From: Noviherbaspirillum sp. UKPF54
GTDB taxonomy: Bacteria; Pseudomonadota; Gammaproteobacteria; Burkholderiales; Burkholderiaceae_D
Reading direction: 5' to 3'
Assembly: GCF_007874125.1 (NCBI RefSeq)
Contig: NZ_CP040128.1
Span: forward strand, 4,464,001-4,528,000
Length of the DNA stretch: 64,000 nt
Shown here: positions 10,235 to 20,777 of the stretch, piece by piece
How positions within the stretch are numbered: position 1 is the stretch's first letter
How the letters are laid out: every line of letters begins with the position of its first letter
Notes under the pieces: generated by a model
Told to the model about the DNA's origin: nothing
Databases searched by the model: none
What the model saw: only the letters and a program-made list of their open reading frames with translations
Position numbers and translations under genes: made by a program

Positions 10235-10291
10235 GCGTTTTAGTGGTACAACATCAGCCCCGCCCAATCGCAGGTGGGAATGGAGAAAACA

Positions 10292-10948
10292 ATGAGCCTA
10301 GGCCTTGTTGGTCGCAAGGTTGGTATGATGCGCATCTTCACAGATGACGGGGATACGATTCCTGTTACCGTGTTGGACGTGTCGAACAACCGTGTGACGC
10401 AAATCAAAACCGACGAAACAGACGGCTATTCCGCTGTTCAAGTCGCCTTCGGCCAGCGCCGTGCTTCCCGTGTCAACAAAGCGGCAGCCGGTCACCTCGC
10501 GAAAGCAGGTGTTGAAGCTGGTACCGTTCTGAAAGAATTCCGTATCGATGCAGCCAAGGCTTCCGAGCTGAAAGCCGGCGATACCATCGCCGTCAGCATG
10601 TTCGAGGCTGGTCAGAAAGTGGACGTGCAGGGCGTGTCCATCGGTAAGGGCTATGCCGGTACGATCAAGCGTTATAACTTCGGTTCTGGTCGCGCAACCC
10701 ACGGTAACTCCCGTTCGCACAACGTGCCGGGTTCCATCGGTATGGCGCAGGATCCGGGTCGCGTATTCCCGGGTAAGCGCATGACCGGTCACCTGGGTGA
10801 TGTCACCACCACCGTGCAAAACCTTGAGATCGCTCGCGTCGACGCCGAGCGCCAGCTGTTGATGGTCAAGGGTGCGGTGCCGGGCGCGAAGAACGGTCAA
10901 GTGATCGTTCTTCCCGCTGTCAAAGTTAAAGCCAAGAAGGGAGCCTAA
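10292..10948 (+). CDS. rplC: 50S ribosomal protein L3
   Basis: Early-assembly large-subunit protein near the peptidyl transferase centre, 218 aa. The conserved start is [16 protein letters not shown], and the core [13 protein letters not shown] carries the usual glutamine-modification region. The ATG at 10292 has GGAG a few bases upstream; an in-frame ATG at 10274 would add six unconserved residues. Followed by rplD after 3 nt. Confidence 0.98.
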   Translation: MSLGLVGRKVGMMRIFTDDGDTIPVTVLDVSNNRVTQIKTDETDGYSAVQVAFGQRRASRVNKAAAGHLAKAGVEAGTVLKEFRIDAAKASELKAGDTIAVSMFEAGQKVDVQGVSIGKGYAGTIKRYNFGSGRATHGNSRSHNVPGSIGMAQDPGRVFPGKRMTGHLGDVTTTVQNLEIARVDAERQLLMVKGAVPGAKNGQVIVLPAVKVKAKKGA

Positions 10949-10951
10949 TCG

Positions 10952-11572
10952 ATGGAACTCAAGCTCCTGAATGACCAGGGTCAAGCTGCATCCAACGTCG
11001 CTGCGCCGGATACGATTTTCGGCCGTGACTACAATGAAGCGCTGATTCACCAAGTCGTGGTTGCCTACCAGGCGAACGCTCGCAGCGGCAACCGCAAGCA
11101 GAAAGACCGTGAAGAAGTCAGCCACACGACCAAGAAGCCGTGGCGCCAAAAGGGTACGGGCCGCGCTCGTGCCGGTATGTCGTCCTCGCCGCTGTGGCGT
11201 GGTGGTGGCCGTATTTTCCCGAATGCCCCGGATGAGAATTTTTCGCACAAGGTCAACAAGAAGATGTATCGCGCAGGTGTCTGCTCGATCCTCTCCCAGT
11301 TGGCTCGTGAAGGTCGTCTGTCGGTTGTCGAGAATCTGTCGGTCGATGCGCCGAAGACCAAGCTGCTGGCGCAAAAGCTCAAAGGCATGGGGCTGGACTC
11401 CGTGCTGGTAATTACTGACAACCTCGACGAGAACCTGTTGCTCGCTTCGCGCAATCTGCCGAACGTGCTGGTGGTCGAGCCGCGTCATGCCGATCCCGTT
11501 TCGCTGGTGTTCTACAAGAAAGTCCTGATCACCAAGCCGGCATTGGCCAAGATTGAGGAGATGCTGGCATGA
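10952..11572 (+). CDS. rplD: 50S ribosomal protein L4
   Basis: Large-subunit exit-tunnel protein, 206 aa; in E. coli it also represses the S10 operon by binding its leader. The tunnel loop ([15 protein letters not shown], then [10 protein letters not shown]) is intact. The ATG at 10952 follows AAGGGAG at the end of rplC. The stop overlaps the rplW start in an ATGA junction, so translation is probably coupled. Confidence 0.98.
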   Translation: MELKLLNDQGQAASNVAAPDTIFGRDYNEALIHQVVVAYQANARSGNRKQKDREEVSHTTKKPWRQKGTGRARAGMSSSPLWRGGGRIFPNAPDENFSHKVNKKMYRAGVCSILSQLAREGRLSVVENLSVDAPKTKLLAQKLKGMGLDSVLVITDNLDENLLLASRNLPNVLVVEPRHADPVSLVFYKKVLITKPALAKIEEMLA

Positions 11573-11886
11573 ACGCGACTGTGAAGCATAGCGAAGAGCG
11601 CCTGATGAAAGTGTTGCTGGCTCCGGTGATTTCGGAGAAGGCCACGTTCGTCGCAGAGAAGAACGAACAAGTTGTTTTCCGTGTCACTCCGGACGCAACC
11701 AAGCCCGAAATCAAGGCGGCTGTCGAGTTGCTGTTCAAGGTGCAAGTGGAGTCGGTGCAAGTGGTGAACCGTCAGGGCAAGCAAAAGCGCGCCGGTCGTT
11801 TCATCGGTCGCCGCAACCATACTCGCCAGGCATACGTTTGCCTGAAGCCGGGTCAGGAAATCAACTTCACCGAGGAGGCTAAATAA
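11569..11886 (+). CDS. rplW: 50S ribosomal protein L23
   Basis: Tunnel-exit protein and docking site for trigger factor and SRP, 105 aa. The family pattern [18 protein letters not shown] near the N-terminus sets the frame. The start ATG at 11569 overlaps the rplD stop by 4 nt, and its own stop overlaps the rplB start by 1 nt (TAATG), so the three genes look translationally coupled. Confidence 0.97.
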   Translation: MNATVKHSEERLMKVLLAPVISEKATFVAEKNEQVVFRVTPDATKPEIKAAVELLFKVQVESVQVVNRQGKQKRAGRFIGRRNHTRQAYVCLKPGQEINFTEEAK

Positions 11887-12713
11887 TGGCACTCGTGAAA
11901 ATGAAGCCGACGTCGGCCGGTCGCCGCGGCATGGTCAAGGTCGTTAATCCCGACCTGTACAAAGGCCGTCCGTTCGCTGGTCTCGTCGAAAAGAAATCGA
12001 AGACCGCAGGTCGCAACAATAATGGTCACATCACCACTCGTCACATCGGCGGTGGTCATAAGCAGCATTACCGTGTGGTCGATTTTCGTCGCAACAAGGA
12101 CGGCATTCCGGCGAAGGTCGAGCGTCTCGAGTACGACCCGAACCGCAGCGCCCACATCGCCTTGCTGTGCTACGCCGACGGCGAGCGGAAGTATATCATC
12201 GCTCCGAAGGGTGTCGCAGTCGGCGACCAGCTGATGAACGGCGCTGAAGCGCCGATCAAGGCGGGTAACTGCCTGCCGATTCGCAACATTCCGGTCGGTA
12301 CCACCATGCACTGCGTTGAAATGTTGCCGGGTAAGGGTGCTCAGATGGCTCGTACCGCCGGTGCCGGCGTTGTGCTGATGGCGCGCGAAGGTATGTACGC
12401 TCAGGTGCGCTTGCGTTCCGGCGAAGTTCGTCGCGTGCACATCGAGTGCCGCGCAACCGTCGGTGAAGTCGGCAATGGCGAGCACAACCTGCGCAAGATC
12501 GGTAAGGCCGGTGCAACGCGCTGGCGCGGTGTCCGCCCGACCGTTCGCGGCGTTGTGATGAACCCGATCGACCACCCGCACGGTGGTGGTGAAGGTCGTA
12601 CTTCCGCAGGCCGTCATCCGGTATCGCCATGGGGCCAGCAGACTAAGGGTAAGAAGACGCGCAGCAACAAGCGCACGACTTCGATGATCGTCTCGCGCCG
12701 CGGCAAGAAATAA
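11886..12713 (+). CDS. rplB: 50S ribosomal protein L2
   Basis: Large-subunit protein needed for peptidyl transferase activity and subunit joining, 275 aa. The C-terminal catalytic-region motif [16 protein letters not shown] is intact, including the conserved histidine. It starts at the ATG sharing one base with the rplW stop. Confidence 0.99.
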   Translation: MALVKMKPTSAGRRGMVKVVNPDLYKGRPFAGLVEKKSKTAGRNNNGHITTRHIGGGHKQHYRVVDFRRNKDGIPAKVERLEYDPNRSAHIALLCYADGERKYIIAPKGVAVGDQLMNGAEAPIKAGNCLPIRNIPVGTTMHCVEMLPGKGAQMARTAGAGVVLMAREGMYAQVRLRSGEVRRVHIECRATVGEVGNGEHNLRKIGKAGATRWRGVRPTVRGVVMNPIDHPHGGGEGRTSAGRHPVSPWGQQTKGKKTRSNKRTTSMIVSRRGKK

Positions 12714-12723
12714 GGGGTAACAC

Positions 12724-12999
12724 ATGACACGTTCATTGAAAAAAGGGCCGTTCTGTGACGCCCACCTGATCAAGAAGGTCGAGGCCGCGCAAGCGACGAA
12801 GGATAAGAAGCCGATCAAGACTTGGTCGCGCCGTTCGACGATCATGCCGGATTTCATCGGCTTGACAATCGCGGTGCATAACGGCAAGCAGCACGTGCCG
12901 GTCTATGTATCCGAGAACATGGTTGGTCACAAGCTCGGTGAATTCGCGCTGACTCGCACGTTCAAGGGTCACGCCGCTGACAAGAAGGCTAAGAAATAA
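12724..12999 (+). CDS. rpsS: 30S ribosomal protein S19
   Basis: Small-subunit head protein contacting A-site tRNA, 91 aa. It starts [15 protein letters not shown] and carries [14 protein letters not shown] and [20 protein letters not shown], all typical. The GGGG of AAGGGGTAAC lies a few bases before the ATG at 12724. S10 cluster, between rplB and rplV. Confidence 0.98.
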   Translation: MTRSLKKGPFCDAHLIKKVEAAQATKDKKPIKTWSRRSTIMPDFIGLTIAVHNGKQHVPVYVSENMVGHKLGEFALTRTFKGHAADKKAKK

Positions 13000-13007
13000 G
13001 GTCCGAT

Positions 13008-13337
13008 ATGGAAACTAAAGCTACTCTCCGTGGCGCGCGCCTGTCGGCCCAAAAAGGCCGTCTTGTCGCCGATCTGATCCGCGGCAAAAAAGTTGATCAA
13101 GCGTTGAATATCCTGGCCTTCAGCCCGAAAAAGGGCGCGGTCATCATCAAGCAGGTGCTGGAGTCCGCCATTGCGAACGCCGAGCACAACGATGGTGCGG
13201 ATATCGACGAACTGAAAGTCAAGACGATCTACGTCGAAAAAGGTGCGGTCCTCAAGCGCTTCATCGCGCGTGCAAAAGGCCGTGGTGATCGCTTCTCGAA
13301 GCAAACCTGTCACATCTACGTGACTGTCGGTAACTAA
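13008..13337 (+). CDS. rplV: 50S ribosomal protein L22
   Basis: Exit-tunnel protein, 109 aa. The N-terminal [20 protein letters not shown] and the C-terminal hairpin region ([18 protein letters not shown]) match L22. No deletion is seen in the loop where macrolide-resistance changes occur. It lies 8 nt after rpsS. Confidence 0.98.
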   Translation: METKATLRGARLSAQKGRLVADLIRGKKVDQALNILAFSPKKGAVIIKQVLESAIANAEHNDGADIDELKVKTIYVEKGAVLKRFIARAKGRGDRFSKQTCHIYVTVGN

Positions 13338-13346
13338 GGAGTCACG

Positions 13347-14174
13347 ATGGGACAGAAAATTCATCCGACCGGTTTCCGTCTTGCGGTAACGCGCAACTGG
13401 GGTTCGCGCTGGTACGCTGGCAATAGTAACTTCGCCAGCATGCTCAATGAGGACCTCGAAGTTCGTGCCTACCTGAAGAAGAAACTGAAGAACGCCTCCG
13501 TTGGCCGCATCCTGATCGAGCGTCCGGCAAAGAACGCCCGCATCACGATTTTCAGCTCCCGTCCGGGTGTTGTGATCGGCAAAAAGGGCGAGGACATCGA
13601 AGTCCTGAAGTCCGATCTGACCAAGATGATGGGCGTGCCAGTGCACGTGAACATCGAAGAGATTCGTAAGCCTGAGGTTGACGCACAACTGATCGCCGAT
13701 TCGATCGCCCAGCAGCTCGAAAAGCGCATCATGTTCCGCCGTGCAATGAAGCGCGCGATGCAGAACGCCATGCGTCTGGGCGCACAGGGCATCAAGATCA
13801 TGTCGTCCGGTCGTCTGAACGGCATCGAAATCGCACGTCAGGAATGGTACCGCGAAGGTCGCGTGCCTCTGCATACTCTGCGTGCCGATATCGACTATGG
13901 CTTCGGCGAAGCTGAAACGACCTACGGCATCATCGGCATCAAGGTCTGGGTCTACAAGGGCGATCGACTGGCTAGCGGTGAAGCGCCGACTATCGAGGCT
14001 CCGGTCGACGAAGAGAAGAAGCGTCGCGGTCCGCGCCGTGACGACGGAAAACCGGGCGGTCGTCCGCGCGCCAGGAAAGAGGGCGAAACCGGCGCAGCTA
14101 CCCCGGCAGCCAAACGTGTTCGCGCTCCGAAGAAGGCCGAAGGCGCGGCGCCGGCTGAGAAAGCAGGAGAATAA
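13347..14174 (+). CDS. rpsC: 30S ribosomal protein S3
   Basis: mRNA-entry protein of the 30S head, 275 aa. The KH domain has [14 protein letters not shown], followed by the C-terminal domain. It exceeds the E. coli length (233) by a basic Arg/Pro/Ala/Lys-rich tail of about 50 residues starting near residue 215, a common feature of betaproteobacterial S3. The start is GGAGTCACG-ATG at 13347. The stop lies 2 nt before the rplP start. Confidence 0.98.
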   Translation: MGQKIHPTGFRLAVTRNWGSRWYAGNSNFASMLNEDLEVRAYLKKKLKNASVGRILIERPAKNARITIFSSRPGVVIGKKGEDIEVLKSDLTKMMGVPVHVNIEEIRKPEVDAQLIADSIAQQLEKRIMFRRAMKRAMQNAMRLGAQGIKIMSSGRLNGIEIARQEWYREGRVPLHTLRADIDYGFGEAETTYGIIGIKVWVYKGDRLASGEAPTIEAPVDEEKKRRGPRRDDGKPGGRPRARKEGETGAATPAAKRVRAPKKAEGAAPAEKAGE

Positions 14175-14176
14175 TC

Positions 14177-14596
14177 ATGCTGCAACCAGCACGCAGAAAA
14201 TATCGCAAAGAGCAAAAAGGTCGCAACAAGGGTATTTCGCACGAGCGCGGCACCGCCGTCTCGTTCGGCGAATTCGGCCTGAAGGCGGTTGGTCGCGGGC
14301 GTATCACCGCGCGCCAGATCGAGGCGGCTCGTCGTGCCATGACGCGTCACATCAAGCGCGGTGGTCGTATCTGGATCCGCATTTTCCCGGATAAGCCGAT
14401 TTCCCAGAAGCCTGCAGAGGTCCGCATGGGTAACGGTAAGGGCAACCCGGAGTACTACGTGGCCGAAATCCATCCGGGTAAAGTGCTGTACGAGATGGAT
14501 GGTGTCGACGAAGCATTGGCACGCGAGGCGTTCCGCCTGGCAGCTGCCAAGCTGCCGCTGCCGACGACTTTCGTTCTTCGTCAAGTCGGCCAATAA
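14177..14596 (+). CDS. rplP: 50S ribosomal protein L16
   Basis: Large-subunit protein at the A-site tRNA elbow, 139 aa. It starts [19 protein letters not shown] and keeps the GEFGLKA and [18 protein letters not shown] blocks. The ATG at 14177 is preceded by the GGAG at the end of rpsC. S10 cluster. Confidence 0.98.
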   Translation: MLQPARRKYRKEQKGRNKGISHERGTAVSFGEFGLKAVGRGRITARQIEAARRAMTRHIKRGGRIWIRIFPDKPISQKPAEVRMGNGKGNPEYYVAEIHPGKVLYEMDGVDEALAREAFRLAAAKLPLPTTFVLRQVGQ

Positions 14597-14608
14597 CAGG
14601 AGTGAATT

Positions 14609-14800
14609 ATGAAAGCATCTGAACTCCGCGGCAAAGATCAGGCAGCTCTGCAAAAAGAGCTCAACGAGTTGTTGAAGGCACAATTCGGTCTGCGCATGCA
14701 AATCGCGACGCAGCAACTGAACAATACCGCCCAACTCAAGAAGGTGCGCCGCGATATCGCGCGCGTGAAAACGGTCATGAATCAGAAGGACGCCAAATAA
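14609..14800 (+). CDS. rpmC: 50S ribosomal protein L29
   Basis: Small helical-hairpin protein at the tunnel exit, 63 aa, with the family signature [15 protein letters not shown] and [13 protein letters not shown]. Its TAA shares one base with the rpsQ ATG, so the pair is translationally coupled. Confidence 0.97.
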   Translation: MKASELRGKDQAALQKELNELLKAQFGLRMQIATQQLNNTAQLKKVRRDIARVKTVMNQKDAK

Positions 14801-15072
14801 TGAACGATCAAGTGAAACAGTCGCTCAAGCGCACCCTGATTGGTAAGGTGGTGTCCGACAAGATGGACAAGACCGTGACCGTGCTGGTCGAGCGTCGCGT
14901 TAAGCATCCGTTGTACGGCAAAATCGTTGTGCGTTCCAACAAGTACCACGCACACGACGAAGCAAATCAGGCGAAGGAAGGCGATACCGTTGAAATCCAG
15001 GAGGGTCGCCCGATCTCCAAGACGAAAGCATGGTCTGTGACCCGCGTGGTCCAGGTTGCGCAAATTGTCTAA
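14800..15072 (+). CDS. rpsQ: 30S ribosomal protein S17
   Basis: Primary 16S rRNA-binding protein, 90 aa, with the OB-fold pattern [20 protein letters not shown] and [19 protein letters not shown]. It is the last gene of the S10 cluster. A hairpin and a probable promoter follow before rplN. Confidence 0.98.
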   Translation: MNDQVKQSLKRTLIGKVVSDKMDKTVTVLVERRVKHPLYGKIVVRSNKYHAHDEANQAKEGDTVEIQEGRPISKTKAWSVTRVVQVAQIV

Positions 15073-15079
15073 ATAGTTG

Positions 15080-15108
15080 TTGCGAGCCCGGCATTTTGCT
15101 GTCATAAT
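15080..15108 (+). promoter_or_regulatory. Probable spc-cluster promoter upstream of rplN
   Basis: TTGCGA (15080-15085), 17 bp and CATAAT (15103-15108) match sigma-70 in 9 of 12 positions. In E. coli the spc promoter is also in the rpsQ-rplN gap. The start point would be near 15115, leaving a leader of about 190 nt. Confidence 0.5.
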
Positions 15109-15118
15109 GCTGGGCTCG
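15083..15118 (+). repeat. Hairpin in the rpsQ-rplN spacer
   Basis: CGAGCCCGGCATT (15083-15095) pairs with AATGCTGGGCTCG (15106-15118) with a single C-A mismatch. There is no U tract after it. It overlaps the candidate promoter; the other 190 bp of this 235-bp spacer show nothing else I can name. Confidence 0.6.
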
Positions 15119-15307
15119 GCTTTCGTAAAGATGTTTTGCGAAAGTTTGTAGGAAGTACCCTGCAGTTCGAAAATCGTGGCCGCTGTAGGCTGCGTAGTTT
15201 TTGTAACCGTCCACCTAATCGGCCTGGCTTCGCTAAGTCGGCTGACGGGACCAAGACTGACCGCTCGCCAATTTGGTTGTGCGGATTAAGTTGGGAAAGA
15301 AAATACT

Positions 15308-15676
15308 ATGATTCAAACTGAAAGCCGGCTCGAGGTAGCCGACAACACGGGTGCGCGTGAAGTCATGTGCATTAAGGTGCTGGGTGGTTCCAAGCGCCGT
15401 TATGCCAGCATTGGTGATGTCATTAAAGTCACCGTCAAGGTTGCAGCCCCGCGTGGTCGCGTGAAAAAGGGTGAAATTTACAATGCCGTGGTCGTCCGCA
15501 CAGCTAAAGGCGTTCGTCGCCAGGATGGCTCGCTGGTTAAGTTCGATGGCAATGCGGCTGTGTTGCTGAACAACAAGCTTGAGCCGATCGGCACCCGTAT
15601 TTTCGGGCCGGTGACGCGTGAGCTGCGTACCGAGCGCTTCATGAAGATCGTGTCGCTCGCGCCTGAAGTTCTGTAA
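15308..15676 (+). CDS. rplN: 50S ribosomal protein L14
   Basis: Large-subunit interface protein, 122 aa. It starts [19 protein letters not shown] and has the GDVIKVTVK and [11 protein letters not shown] blocks. First gene of the spc cluster; the ATG at 15308 follows a weak GGGAAAGAAAATACT region. Confidence 0.98.
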   Translation: MIQTESRLEVADNTGAREVMCIKVLGGSKRRYASIGDVIKVTVKVAAPRGRVKKGEIYNAVVVRTAKGVRRQDGSLVKFDGNAAVLLNNKLEPIGTRIFGPVTRELRTERFMKIVSLAPEVL

Positions 15677-15685
15677 GGAGTCGTC

Positions 15686-16000
15686 ATGGATAAGATTCGG
15701 AAAAACGACGAGGTCATCGTCCTGACCGGTAGGGATAAGGGCAAGCGCGGCGTGGTCAAGGCGCGTGTGGGCGCAGACTACGTCGTGGTCGAGGGTGTGA
15801 ATGTCGCCAAGAAGGCGCTGCGCCCGAACCCGATGACCGGTACTACTGGTGGCATCGTTGATAAGCTGATGCCAATTCACGTGTCCAACGTTGCATTGTT
15901 CAATGCGGCGACTGGCAAGGCAGATCGCGTGGGCGTTAAGGAAGTGGATGGCAAGAAGGTCCGCGTCTTCAAGTCCAATGGCGAAGTCGTTAAGGTGTAA
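15686..16000 (+). CDS. rplX: 50S ribosomal protein L24
   Basis: Assembly-initiating large-subunit protein, 104 aa, with the KOW motif [16 protein letters not shown] and the conserved [18 protein letters not shown] lies shortly before the ATG at 15686. spc cluster. Confidence 0.98.
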   Translation: MDKIRKNDEVIVLTGRDKGKRGVVKARVGADYVVVEGVNVAKKALRPNPMTGTTGGIVDKLMPIHVSNVALFNAATGKADRVGVKEVDGKKVRVFKSNGEVVKV

Positions 16001-16006
16001 GACATC

Positions 16007-16546
16007 ATGGCCCGTCTCCAACAATTCTACAAAGAAAAAGTCGTTGCTGATTTGACTAGCAAGTTTGGTTACAAGTCGGTAATGGAAGTGCCGCGTCTGA
16101 CAAAGATCACCCTGAACATGGGCTTGTCAGAAGCTGTTGCGGACAAGAAGATCATCGAGCATGCTGTCGGCGACATGACGAAGATCGCCGGTCAGAAGCC
16201 GGTTGTCACCAAGGCACGCAAGGCTATCGCGGGGTTCAAGATTCGCGAAGGCTATCCGATCGGTTGCATGGTGACCCTGCGTGGCGCTCGCATGTACGAA
16301 TTCCTGGATCGTCTGATCACCGTGGCGCTGCCGCGTGTGCGTGACTTCCGTGGGGTGTCCGGTCGTTCGTTCGACGGTCGTGGCAACTACAACATCGGTG
16401 TGAAAGAGCAGATCATTTTCCCCGAGATCGAGTACGACAAGATCGACGCGCTGCGTGGCATGAATATCAGCATCACCACGACTGCGAAGACCGACGATGA
16501 AGCGAAAGCGCTTCTCGCCGCATTTAAATTCCCGTTCAGAAACTGA
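16007..16546 (+). CDS. rplE: 50S ribosomal protein L5
   Basis: 5S rRNA-binding protein, 179 aa. Typical blocks are [31 protein letters not shown] and [18 protein letters not shown]. Its start lies 6 nt after the rplX stop, and its end is 7 nt from the rpsN ATG. spc cluster. Confidence 0.98.
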   Translation: MARLQQFYKEKVVADLTSKFGYKSVMEVPRLTKITLNMGLSEAVADKKIIEHAVGDMTKIAGQKPVVTKARKAIAGFKIREGYPIGCMVTLRGARMYEFLDRLITVALPRVRDFRGVSGRSFDGRGNYNIGVKEQIIFPEIEYDKIDALRGMNISITTTAKTDDEAKALLAAFKFPFRN

Positions 16547-16553
16547 GGCTGCC

Positions 16554-16859
16554 ATGGCGAAACTGGCACTGATTAACCGTGAACAAAAGCGCGCCGACCT
16601 GGTGAAAAAGTACGCAGGCAAGCGCGCCGAGTTGAAGGCAATCATCGACGATCAATCGAAATCGGAAGAAGAGCGTTATGAAGCACGCCTGAAGTTGCAG
16701 GCCCTGCCACGTAATGCAAATCCGACTCGTCAGCGTAATCGTTGCACCCTGACTGGCCGCCCGCGCGGAACCTTCCGCAAGTTCGGTTTGGCCCGTAATA
16801 AGATCCGTGAAATCGCCATGCGCGGCGAGATTCCGGGTATGACTAAAGCTAGCTGGTAA
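16554..16859 (+). CDS. rpsN: 30S ribosomal protein S14, zinc-free long type
   Basis: Small-subunit head protein, 101 aa. It starts [19 protein letters not shown] and ends [12 protein letters not shown]. The CxxC zinc motif of the short type is absent, so this is the 101-residue zinc-independent form. The ATG at 16554 uses the GAGG at the end of rplE. A longer frame starting at 16497 overlaps rplE and is not conserved. Confidence 0.98.
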   Translation: MAKLALINREQKRADLVKKYAGKRAELKAIIDDQSKSEEERYEARLKLQALPRNANPTRQRNRCTLTGRPRGTFRKFGLARNKIREIAMRGEIPGMTKASW

Positions 16860-16873
16860 TAGGAGAACAAGCA

Positions 16874-17269
16874 ATGAGTATGAGCGATCCTATCGCCGAT
16901 ATGCTGACCCGCATTCGCAATGCCCAAGGCGTGCAGAAGACCACGGTCGCTATGCCGTCGTCTAAGGTCAAGGTGGCAATTGCTAACGTCCTGAAGGACG
17001 AAGGTTATATCGAAGATTACGCGGTATCCGAGGCTGGTGGCAAGGCGGAACTGAAGATTGGCCTGAAGTATTATGCCGGTCGCCCCGTTATTGAGCGCCT
17101 CGAGCGTGTTTCTCGTCCTGGTCTGCGTATTTACAAAGGCAAGGATGATATTCCGCAAGTGATGAACGGCCTTGGTGTGGCGATTGTTTCCACGCCCAAG
17201 GGTGTGATGACAGACCGCAAAGCGCGCGCAACCGGTGTCGGTGGCGAAGTCATTTGCTACGTGGCCTAA
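16874..17269 (+). CDS. rpsH: 30S ribosomal protein S8
   Basis: 16S rRNA central-domain binder, 131 aa; in E. coli it represses the spc operon by binding near the L5 start. It begins [18 protein letters not shown] and ends with the [14 protein letters not shown] and GGEVICYVA blocks. The second ATG, two codons in, is an equally possible start. AGGAG precedes it. Confidence 0.98.
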   Translation: MSMSDPIADMLTRIRNAQGVQKTTVAMPSSKVKVAIANVLKDEGYIEDYAVSEAGGKAELKIGLKYYAGRPVIERLERVSRPGLRIYKGKDDIPQVMNGLGVAIVSTPKGVMTDRKARATGVGGEVICYVA

Positions 17270-17279
17270 GGAGTGCAAG

Positions 17280-17813
17280 ATGTCTCGTGTAGGTAAAATG
17301 CCGATTGCACTGCCGAAGGGCGCTGAAGCGACCATTACGGCAGAGCAAATTACTGTAAAAGGCCCGCTGGGCACGCTGAGCCAGTCCCTTAATGGCTTGG
17401 TCAAGATCGAAAATACCGAGGGCACGCTGAAGTTTTCGCCGGCTAACGATAGCCGCGAGGCAAATGCGATGTCCGGAACGCTGCGCGCGTTGGTTAGCAA
17501 TATGGTCAACGGCGTCACCAAGGGTTTCGAGAAAAAGCTGTCGCTGGTAGGCGTGGGTTACCGTGCTCAGGCGCAAGGCGACAAACTGAACCTGTCGCTT
17601 GGCTTTTCGCACCCGGTTGTTCACCAAATGCCGGCTGGCGTCAAATGCGAAACTCCGTCGCAAACGGAAATCGTGGTTAAGGGCGTCGACAAGCAGAAGG
17701 TGGGGCAGACCGCCGCTGAAATTCGTGCTTACCGCAGCCCCGAGCCTTACAAGGGCAAGGGCGTCCGCTATGTGGACGAGGTGGTAACGCTCAAAGAAAC
17801 CAAGAAGAAGTAA
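17280..17813 (+). CDS. rplF: 50S ribosomal protein L6
   Basis: Large-subunit protein near the factor-binding site, 177 aa. It starts [17 protein letters not shown] and ends with the signature [14 protein letters not shown]. The ATG at 17280 has AAGGAG seven bases upstream, partly within the rpsH stop. A longer in-frame reading from 17235 overlaps rpsH and is rejected. Confidence 0.98.
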   Translation: MSRVGKMPIALPKGAEATITAEQITVKGPLGTLSQSLNGLVKIENTEGTLKFSPANDSREANAMSGTLRALVSNMVNGVTKGFEKKLSLVGVGYRAQAQGDKLNLSLGFSHPVVHQMPAGVKCETPSQTEIVVKGVDKQKVGQTAAEIRAYRSPEPYKGKGVRYVDEVVTLKETKKK

Positions 17814-17825
17814 TAGGGGTTGACG

Positions 17826-18188
17826 ATGGACAAGAAAGAATCACGTCTGCGCCGCGCGCGCCAAACCCGCGCAAAGATTGCAGAGCTGAAGGTGAACCGC
17901 CTGGCAGTGCATCGTACCAATCTGCACATCTACGCAAACATCATTGGCCCGGACGCCAAAGTGCTGGCATCGGCTTCCACAGCGGAAGCGGAAGTGCGTC
18001 AGGAACTGGCTGGCAAATCGGGTAAGGGTGGCAATACCGCAGCCGCTGCATTGGTCGGCAAGCGCGTGGCAGAGAAAGCACTGAAAGCCGGTATTTCGGA
18101 AGTCGCTTTCGATCGCTCCGGTTTCCGCTATCACGGTCGCGTGAAGGCGGTGGCTGACGCAGCTCGCGAAGCCGGTCTGAAGTTCTAA
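17826..18188 (+). CDS. rplR: 50S ribosomal protein L18
   Basis: 5S rRNA-binding protein, 120 aa, with [15 protein letters not shown] and [14 protein letters not shown]. The ATG at 17826 is preceded by AGGGG; the TTG two codons upstream is an unlikely start. spc cluster. Confidence 0.98.
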   Translation: MDKKESRLRRARQTRAKIAELKVNRLAVHRTNLHIYANIIGPDAKVLASASTAEAEVRQELAGKSGKGGNTAAAALVGKRVAEKALKAGISEVAFDRSGFRYHGRVKAVADAAREAGLKF

Positions 18189-18200
18189 GGAAGAATCGTC

Positions 18201-18722
18201 ATGGCAAAAATGCAAGCAAAGACGCAGCAAGGCGAAGAGCGCGACGACGGCCTGCGCGAAAAAATGATTGCGGTTAACCGCGTGACCAAAGTGGTCAAGG
18301 GCGGCCGTATCATGGGTTTCGCAGCATTAACCGTGGTTGGTGACGGCGATGGCCGCATTGGCATGGGCAAAGGCAAGTCGAAGGAAGTGCCCGTCGCCGT
18401 GCAGAAGGCAATGGAAGAGGCACGTCGCAAGATGATCAAGGTGACGCTGAAGAACGGCACCCTGCAACACACCGTTACTGGTAAGCATGGTGCTTCTACT
18501 GTAATGATTTCGCCGGCGAAAGATGGTACCGGTGTGATCGCCGGTGGCCCGATGCGTGCGATTTTCGAAGTGATGGGCGTCACCAACGTCGTGGCGAAGT
18601 CCTACGGCTCGACCAATCCTTACAACATGGTTCGTGCCACGTTGAACGGCCTGGCTAACATGAGCACTCCTTCGGAAATTGCAGCCAAGCGCGGCAAGTC
18701 TGTTGAAGAAATTTTTGGTTAA
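18201..18722 (+). CDS. rpsE: 30S ribosomal protein S5
   Basis: Decoding-fidelity protein at the mRNA entry, 173 aa. The N-terminal double-stranded RNA-binding fold contains [20 protein letters not shown]; the loop where spectinomycin-resistance changes occur is of normal length. AAGGAAG precedes the ATG at 18201. Confidence 0.98.
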   Translation: MAKMQAKTQQGEERDDGLREKMIAVNRVTKVVKGGRIMGFAALTVVGDGDGRIGMGKGKSKEVPVAVQKAMEEARRKMIKVTLKNGTLQHTVTGKHGASTVMISPAKDGTGVIAGGPMRAIFEVMGVTNVVAKSYGSTNPYNMVRATLNGLANMSTPSEIAAKRGKSVEEIFG

Positions 18723-18732
18723 GGTGGTCCGA

Positions 18733-18912
18733 ATGGCAAACACAATCAAAGTGAAACTGGTCAAAGGTTTGATCGGGACTCGCCAGGATCATCGCGCCAC
18801 CGTTCGTGGTCTCGGTCTGCGTCGTGTCAATTCGGTATCTGAACTGCAGGACACGCCGGCGGTGCGCGGCATGATCAACAAGGTGTCGTATCTCGTGAAA
18901 GTGGTGTCGTAA
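18733..18912 (+). CDS. rpmD: 50S ribosomal protein L30
   Basis: Small large-subunit protein, 59 aa. It starts [15 protein letters not shown] and has [16 protein letters not shown]. The ATG at 18733 lies 10 nt after rpsE, with AAGGTGG upstream. spc cluster. Confidence 0.97.
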   Translation: MANTIKVKLVKGLIGTRQDHRATVRGLGLRRVNSVSELQDTPAVRGMINKVSYLVKVVS

Positions 18913-18939
18913 GCATTGCGCTTGCGAACGGAGCAAATC

Positions 18940-19371
18940 ATGGAATTGAATAACATCCAACCGGCAGACGGTGCTAAACACGCTAAGCGTCGCGTCGGAC
19001 GTGGTATAGGCTCGGGCCTGGGCAAGACTGCAGGCCGTGGTCATAAAGGTCAGAAGTCGCGTTCGGGCGGTTTCCACAAGGTCGGTTTCGAAGGCGGTCA
19101 GATGCCGCTGCAGCGTCGCTTGCCGAAGCGTGGTTTTAAGTCTTTGGCAACCCCGTTCAAGGCTGAAGTTCGTTTGGGTGACTTGGAAACTCTGCCGGTT
19201 GCTGAAATCGACATGCTGGCGTTGAAACAAGCCGGGCTGGTCCCTGAGTTGGCGCGCGTTGTGCGTGTGATTAAGGCAGGCGAAATCACCAAGAAAGTGA
19301 CAGTGAAAGGTCTGATCGCCACTAAAGGCGCGAAGGCTGCCATTGAAGCTGCCGGTGGTTCGGTTGCTTAA
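18940..19371 (+). CDS. rplO: 50S ribosomal protein L15
   Basis: Large-subunit assembly protein, 143 aa. The glycine-rich N-terminus ([20 protein letters not shown], then GQKSRSGG) and [17 protein letters not shown] are diagnostic. The ATG at 18940 has GGAG upstream; an in-frame ATG at 18916 is too early and unconserved. Followed by secY. Confidence 0.98.
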   Translation: MELNNIQPADGAKHAKRRVGRGIGSGLGKTAGRGHKGQKSRSGGFHKVGFEGGQMPLQRRLPKRGFKSLATPFKAEVRLGDLETLPVAEIDMLALKQAGLVPELARVVRVIKAGEITKKVTVKGLIATKGAKAAIEAAGGSVA

Positions 19372-19408
19372 GCAACTAAACAAAGACGCAGTTAGTTCGG
19401 AGCAATAA

Positions 19409-20740
19409 TTGGCTACGAAACCCCAACTCGCGAAGAGTGCAGCAAGCGGTTTTCCATGGGGCCGTCTATGGTTCCTGCTTGCTGCCTTGGTCGTGTACCG
19501 TATTGGTGCGCACATCCCGGTTCCTGGCATTGATCCGAACCAGTTGTCGCAGTTGTTCAAGCAAAATCAGGGCGGCATCCTCGGCATGTTCAACATGTTT
19601 TCGGGTGGTGCGCTGTCGCGATTCACGATTTTCGCGCTGGGTATCATGCCGTATATTTCGGCATCGATCATTATGCAGCTGATGTCGATCGTGGCGCCGC
19701 AACTGGAAGCGCTGAAAAAGGAAGGCGAAGCAGGGCGTCGCAAGATTACGCAATACACGCGCTACGGCACCTTGGTATTGGCTACGTTCCAGGCACTAGG
19801 CATCGCGGTAGCGTTGGAATCGCAAGCCGGTCTGGTATTGGATCCGGGTCTGGCGTTCCGCCTTACCACCGTGGTGACGTTGGTAACGGGAACAATGTTT
19901 TTGATGTGGTTGGGTGAGCAGATCACCGAACGTGGTCTTGGGAACGGCATCTCGATCATTATTTTCGCTGGTATTGCGGCAGGTCTGCCGAACGCAATTG
20001 GCGGCTTGTTCGAGTTGGTGCGCACGGGCTCGATGAATGCGTTGTCAGCAATTCTGATTTGTATCATCGTTGCTGCGGTAACCTTCCTGGTCGTGTTCAT
20101 TGAGCGTGGCCAACGCAAGATCTTGGTGAATTATGCGAAGCGCCAGGTAGGTAACAAGATTTACGGTGGGCAGAGCAGCCATCTGCCATTGAAATTGAAT
20201 ATGGCTGGTGTGATTCCGCCGATTTTTGCATCGTCGATCATTCTATTCCCGGCGACGATTACCAGCTGGTTTACCTCCGGTGACACGAGCAACCCGTTTG
20301 TTCGTTTCCTGAAGGATCTGGCTGCATCGCTGGCCCCAGGCGAGCCGATTCATGCGTTGCTGTATGCGATTGCAATCGTTTTCTTCTGCTTTTTCTATAC
20401 CGCCTTGGTGTTCAATAGCAAAGAGACTGCGGACAACTTGAAGAAGAGCGGTGCATTTGTGCCCGGCATTCGTCCGGGTGATCAGACCGCACGTTATATC
20501 GACAAGATTTTGATGCGTTTGACGCTTGCCGGTGCCGTGTACATCACGCTGGTGTGTTTATTGCCGGAATTCTTGATCGCACGCTGGAAGGTGCCGTTTT
20601 ACTTCGGCGGTACGTCGTTGCTGATTATTGTCGTGGTCACGATGGACTTCATGGCACAGGTACAGAACTATGTAATGTCGCAGCAGTACGAATCGCTGTT
20701 GCGCAAGGCGAACTTCAAAGGTGGAATGCCGACGCGTTGA
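19409..20740 (+). CDS. secY: Sec translocase channel subunit SecY, TTG start
   Basis: Protein-conducting channel of the inner membrane, acting with SecE, SecG and SecA. 443 aa with ten hydrophobic segments. Family blocks are [24 protein letters not shown] and [18 protein letters not shown]. The first codon is TTG at 19409, supported by GGAG (19399-19402) six bases upstream and by the position matching SecY homologues ([11 protein letters not shown]...). No better ATG is nearby. It lies in the spc cluster between rplO and infA, the usual place for coupling ribosome and translocon production. Confidence 0.98.
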   Translation: MATKPQLAKSAASGFPWGRLWFLLAALVVYRIGAHIPVPGIDPNQLSQLFKQNQGGILGMFNMFSGGALSRFTIFALGIMPYISASIIMQLMSIVAPQLEALKKEGEAGRRKITQYTRYGTLVLATFQALGIAVALESQAGLVLDPGLAFRLTTVVTLVTGTMFLMWLGEQITERGLGNGISIIIFAGIAAGLPNAIGGLFELVRTGSMNALSAILICIIVAAVTFLVVFIERGQRKILVNYAKRQVGNKIYGGQSSHLPLKLNMAGVIPPIFASSIILFPATITSWFTSGDTSNPFVRFLKDLAASLAPGEPIHALLYAIAIVFFCFFYTALVFNSKETADNLKKSGAFVPGIRPGDQTARYIDKILMRLTLAGAVYITLVCLLPEFLIARWKVPFYFGGTSLLIIVVVTMDFMAQVQNYVMSQQYESLLRKANFKGGMPTR

Positions 20741-20777
20741 ATTGCGGGCAGCCTACCTACGGGAACGAAGAGACGGC

